This document shows positions 60,788 to 64,000 of a stretch of 64,000 bases of DNA, one piece after another. Origin of the DNA: Ceratopteris richardii (Eukaryota > Streptophyta > Polypodiopsida > Polypodiales > Pteridaceae). The stretch spans positions 141,116,407-141,180,406 of the forward strand of contig CM035408.1 of assembly GCA_020310875.1 (NCBI GenBank), in the 5' to 3' direction. The notes below the pieces were generated by a model. The model had not been told where the DNA came from, did not search any database, and saw nothing but the letters and a program-made list of their open reading frames with translations. Position numbers and translations under genes: made by a program. Position 1 is the stretch's first letter. Every line of letters begins with the position of its first letter.

Positions 60788-63700
60788 ATTCTTCCCCCCT
60801 TTAAGAACTCTGTCCTCAGAGTTGGAAAGAAGGATAATGTGTTAGAAAGTCATCTAAATTCACCCAACTCGAATCTTCTACTGGGTATGAATGCCATTTC
60901 ACCAAAATTTCTACTATAGATCTATTTCTAAGAAATCTTTCCTTCCTATCTAATATTATTTCCGGTTGAAGCTCAAAAGAGCCATCGTCGTTCAGCTTAT
61001 AATTGTCCTGCAAAACATGAGCAACATTAGACACATATCTTTTAAGTAAGCTGACATGAAATACAGGATGCACAATCAGATATTTAGGTAATTCCACCAA
61101 ATAAGCAAGAGATCCGATCTTTTTCAAGACTTTAAAAGGGTCTGCATATCGAGGAGAAAGTCTATGATCCTTTCCTAGCAAAAAGTTAGATCGGTGAGGA
61201 TTAACTTTAAGAAATACCATATCATCAACTTGGAATTCAAGTGGTCTTCCTTTTAAATCATAGAACTTCTTTTGTCTTTTCTGAGCTTCTCTTATATGTT
61301 TCTTAATTTTTCCAAGTTCTTCATCCATCTTATCAAGAATTTCTTTGGATACTTTTACTTTATTTGGAAAACCCAAAAACGAAGGTGGAGTCAAACAATT
61401 ATAACCATACATAGCTTCAAATGGAGTCATTTTTATGGATGCATGCCATGCACTATTGTATGCAAACTCAACCAAGGGTAGATATTCACTCCAATTATAC
61501 TGCTTTTCATTTACATACATACACAACATATCCTCAACTACCCTGTTAACCCTCTCGGTTTCCCCATCAGTTTGTGGATGGAAAGCTGTACTCATACGAA
61601 GATGAGTTCCAATGGATTCAAATGTCGCTTCCCAGAAGTTTGACATAAATCTAGAATCTCTATCACAAATTATGCTTTTAGGCATTCCATGCAATCGAAA
61701 TATTTCTTTTACAAAGATTCTTGCAACACTCAAAGTAGTATCAGTCTTTTTCACAGGAAAAAGTGTACCATCTTGGTAAGCCGATCGACTACAACAAATA
61801 TGATATCATGCTTACTTCTGGTCATAGGTAGCTTAGTGATAAAGTCCATAGAAATAGACTCCCACTTCTGATTTGGAACATCCAAAGGTTGAAGCATTCG
61901 TGGCATCCTCTTAAACTCAGATTTCACCTGTTGGCACTTCAAACATTCATTTACATATTTTCTAATATCCCGCTTCATACACGGCCAAAATGAATAATAC
62001 TTTATTTTAACATATGTCCTTGAATAACCTGGATGTGCAGAAAAAGGTGCATCATGACAATCATGCAGTATTTTAACTTTTAGTGGAGATTCAGAAGATA
62101 AGCATAGCCGATTGTTACAATACAGTGTTCCATTCTGCAAATGAAATTTTTCCTCATACGTCGATCCCTTCTTCGCATTCAAAGCATTCAAAATAAGTGC
62201 ATAAAAAGGATCCTGTTTTATCTCTTCTTGAATTTGATTGAGAAAATCAGAATTTATTACAGAAACAAGATTACACAAAGGTCTCCGACTCAATGCATCA
62301 GCAACCTTATTTTCCTTATCAGCAAGATACTTAATGTCAAAATCATAGTCGCTTAATAATTCAATCCAATGCTTGTGCCTGTTGTTAAGCAATGGTTGAG
62401 TGAAGATGTATTTTAGACTTTGATAATCTATTTTCAATTCAAACTTAACCCCTAACAATAGATGTCTCCAATGCTTAAGTGCATGCACAACAGGAAGCAT
62501 TTCTAAATCATGAGTAGGATAGTTAAGTTCATGCTTTCTTAGTTTTCTGGACTCATATGCGACCACCCTGCCATCCTGTGAAATAACACATCCTATCTGA
62601 CTACCACTTGCATCACATGCAACCACAAAAGGCTTTCCGAATTCTGGTATTTTCAAAACACAATTCTCAACGACTTTTTGTTTCAATGTTTCAAATGATT
62701 TTTGACAGGCATCACTCCATGCAAATCCTACATTCTTTTTAGTTAATTCGGTGAGGGGAGTAGCTATCTTAGAGAAATCCTTAATATGTGCTCTTTCATA
62801 TTGTGCCTACCCAAGAAAAGTTCTAACATCCCTTACACTCTTAGGAAACGTCCAATCAACTATTGTTTTTACTTTGTCTTCATCTATAAGGATTCCTTCT
62901 TTTGATATTACTCTTCCTAGATACACAAGTTTATCCTTAGCAAAGAAACACTTACTCTTTTCCCCATACAATTTGTGTTCTCTAAGAGTTTGCAAAGTCT
63001 TCTTGAGATGTGCCGCATGCTCCGAATCATCTTTAGAGTACACAAATATATCATCAAGAAAGACTAAGATGAATTCATCTAGGTAATCGTGAAAAATATT
63101 ATTCATCAAGCACATAAATGTGGCAGGAGCGTTTGTTAAACCAAAAGGTAGAACCGTAAACTCATAGTGACCATATCGTGTTCGAAAAGCCGTCTTAGGA
63201 ATATCCTCTATTTTGATCCTAATTTGGTGATATCCAGATCTTAAGTCAATCTTTGTGAATACGGTCGCTCCACTTAATTGACCTAATAAGTCATCTATGT
63301 GAGGGAGTGGATACTTATTCTTAATTGTTCTTTTATTCAACCCCCTATAGTCAATGCATAATCTGTAAGAGCCGTCTTTCTTCTTCTGAAATAGAACAGG
63401 CGCACCCCAAGGTGAGACACTCGGATTTATTAAGCCTTTCTTCAAAACATCATCTAATTGAATCTTAAGCTCCTTTAGTTCATCAATGTTAAATCTATAG
63501 GGTGCTCTAGAATATGGTTCACTCCCTGGATATAGGTCAATGGCGTGATCAATCTGCCTAGGTGGGGGTATACCAGGCAAGTCTTTTGGAAATACATCGG
63601 CATATTCTTTCAAGAGATTTCCTACGTAATCTGGAATATCTTCATCATTACCTTCCTAATGCAGATTGTTCACATACACTACAAATGTTTTGGAGCCATC

Positions 63701-64000
63701 ACGTATACCTCTAACTATCTGCATAGCAGAAATAAGAGTAGGCTTAGGATTAAAGACATCACCTAGACTATGAATAGATTCATCATTTAGCTTCACAGTG
63801 ATCGTTCTTTGTTCACAATTAATTGTTGCAAAATTTTTAACTAACCAATCCATGCCTATGATTAAATCACTCTGTTTCATCTCAATTACATGGAAGCTTC
63901 CAGAACAGCGTCTATTAGAAAGAGTAAATTCAAGGTTTTCAACATATCCTTTCGTGTAGTGTAATCGTCCATTGGCCATCTCTACAGGTCTGGTTATCTG
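60788..64000 (-). mobile_element. Gypsy chromovirus unit 3 interior, runs off window
   Basis: From left to right (3' to 5'): chromodomain tail near 60820, integrase, RNase H (near 62600), RT about 63610-62810 ([29 protein letters not shown]-type core) and protease to the window end. Gag and the 5' LTR would lie beyond 64000. It is close to unit 2 over its length, with a few breaks. Confidence 0.9.

Noticed and set aside
1-64000. A previously undescribed multi-gene system (defence, biosynthetic or toxin cluster)
   Set aside because: Apart from one BAHD gene, all sizeable coding maps to gag/pol-type genes of LTR elements or to their antisense frames; no set of co-oriented unknown genes was found.

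Overview
The window looks like a gene-poor, repeat-rich stretch of a land-plant nuclear genome. The signs are an intron-containing plant BAHD acyltransferase, several LTR retrotransposons with the plant-type initiator-Met primer site (TGGTATCAGAGC), a tRNA-derived SINE and a terminal-inverted-repeat DNA transposon. The sequence alone does not fix the lineage (fern, gymnosperm or angiosperm). No rRNA gene, true tRNA gene, CRISPR array or prokaryote-type operon was seen.

Layout. Positions 1-3.4 kb hold relics of a copia-type LTR, a Ty3/gypsy 3' end, a degenerate dispersed repeat and a copia RNase H tail. Positions 3484-5397 hold the only recognisable host gene, a two-exon BAHD acyltransferase carrying two frame breaks, so it is probably a pseudogene. 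Positions 6.05-10.18 kb hold two related copia relics arranged head to head. Positions 10.2-13.6 kb are AT-rich, with several short tandem duplications and one unexplained open frame.

Positions 13.6-28.0 kb form a three-level nest. An old gypsy element (F) is split by a non-coding LTR element (G, flanked by ACCTT/TCCTT). The right LTR of G is itself split by a long-LTR element (H, flanked by ACGT). LTR divergence counted by eye fits the order of insertion. Positions 28.2-29.27 kb hold a DNA transposon with 34-bp inverted ends, inserted in a second copy of the dispersed repeat.

Positions 29.6-30.9 kb are another truncated copia copy. Positions 30.9-37.4 kb are an old, heavily broken copia element (E) holding a gypsy 3' fragment. 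Positions 38.0-41.1 kb are a second G-family element with a perfect CTTGA target duplication; its interior carries unrelated GC-richer DNA and a SINE with its own 13-bp duplication. Positions 41.3-45.1 kb are two joined copia fragments. Positions 45.1-50.2 kb are the youngest and most complete element, a copia copy whose two 230-bp LTRs differ at one base. Positions 50.2-64.0 kb are a tandem array of three gypsy chromovirus units that share LTRs; the third runs off the window.

Apart from the BAHD gene, the content is explained by mobile elements and their decay. I found no convincing new multi-gene system. The most unusual items are the LTR-sharing gypsy array, the element H (long LTRs, gag-like coding, no pol), the G family with exchanged interior, and the inverted-repeat element with four internal repeats.
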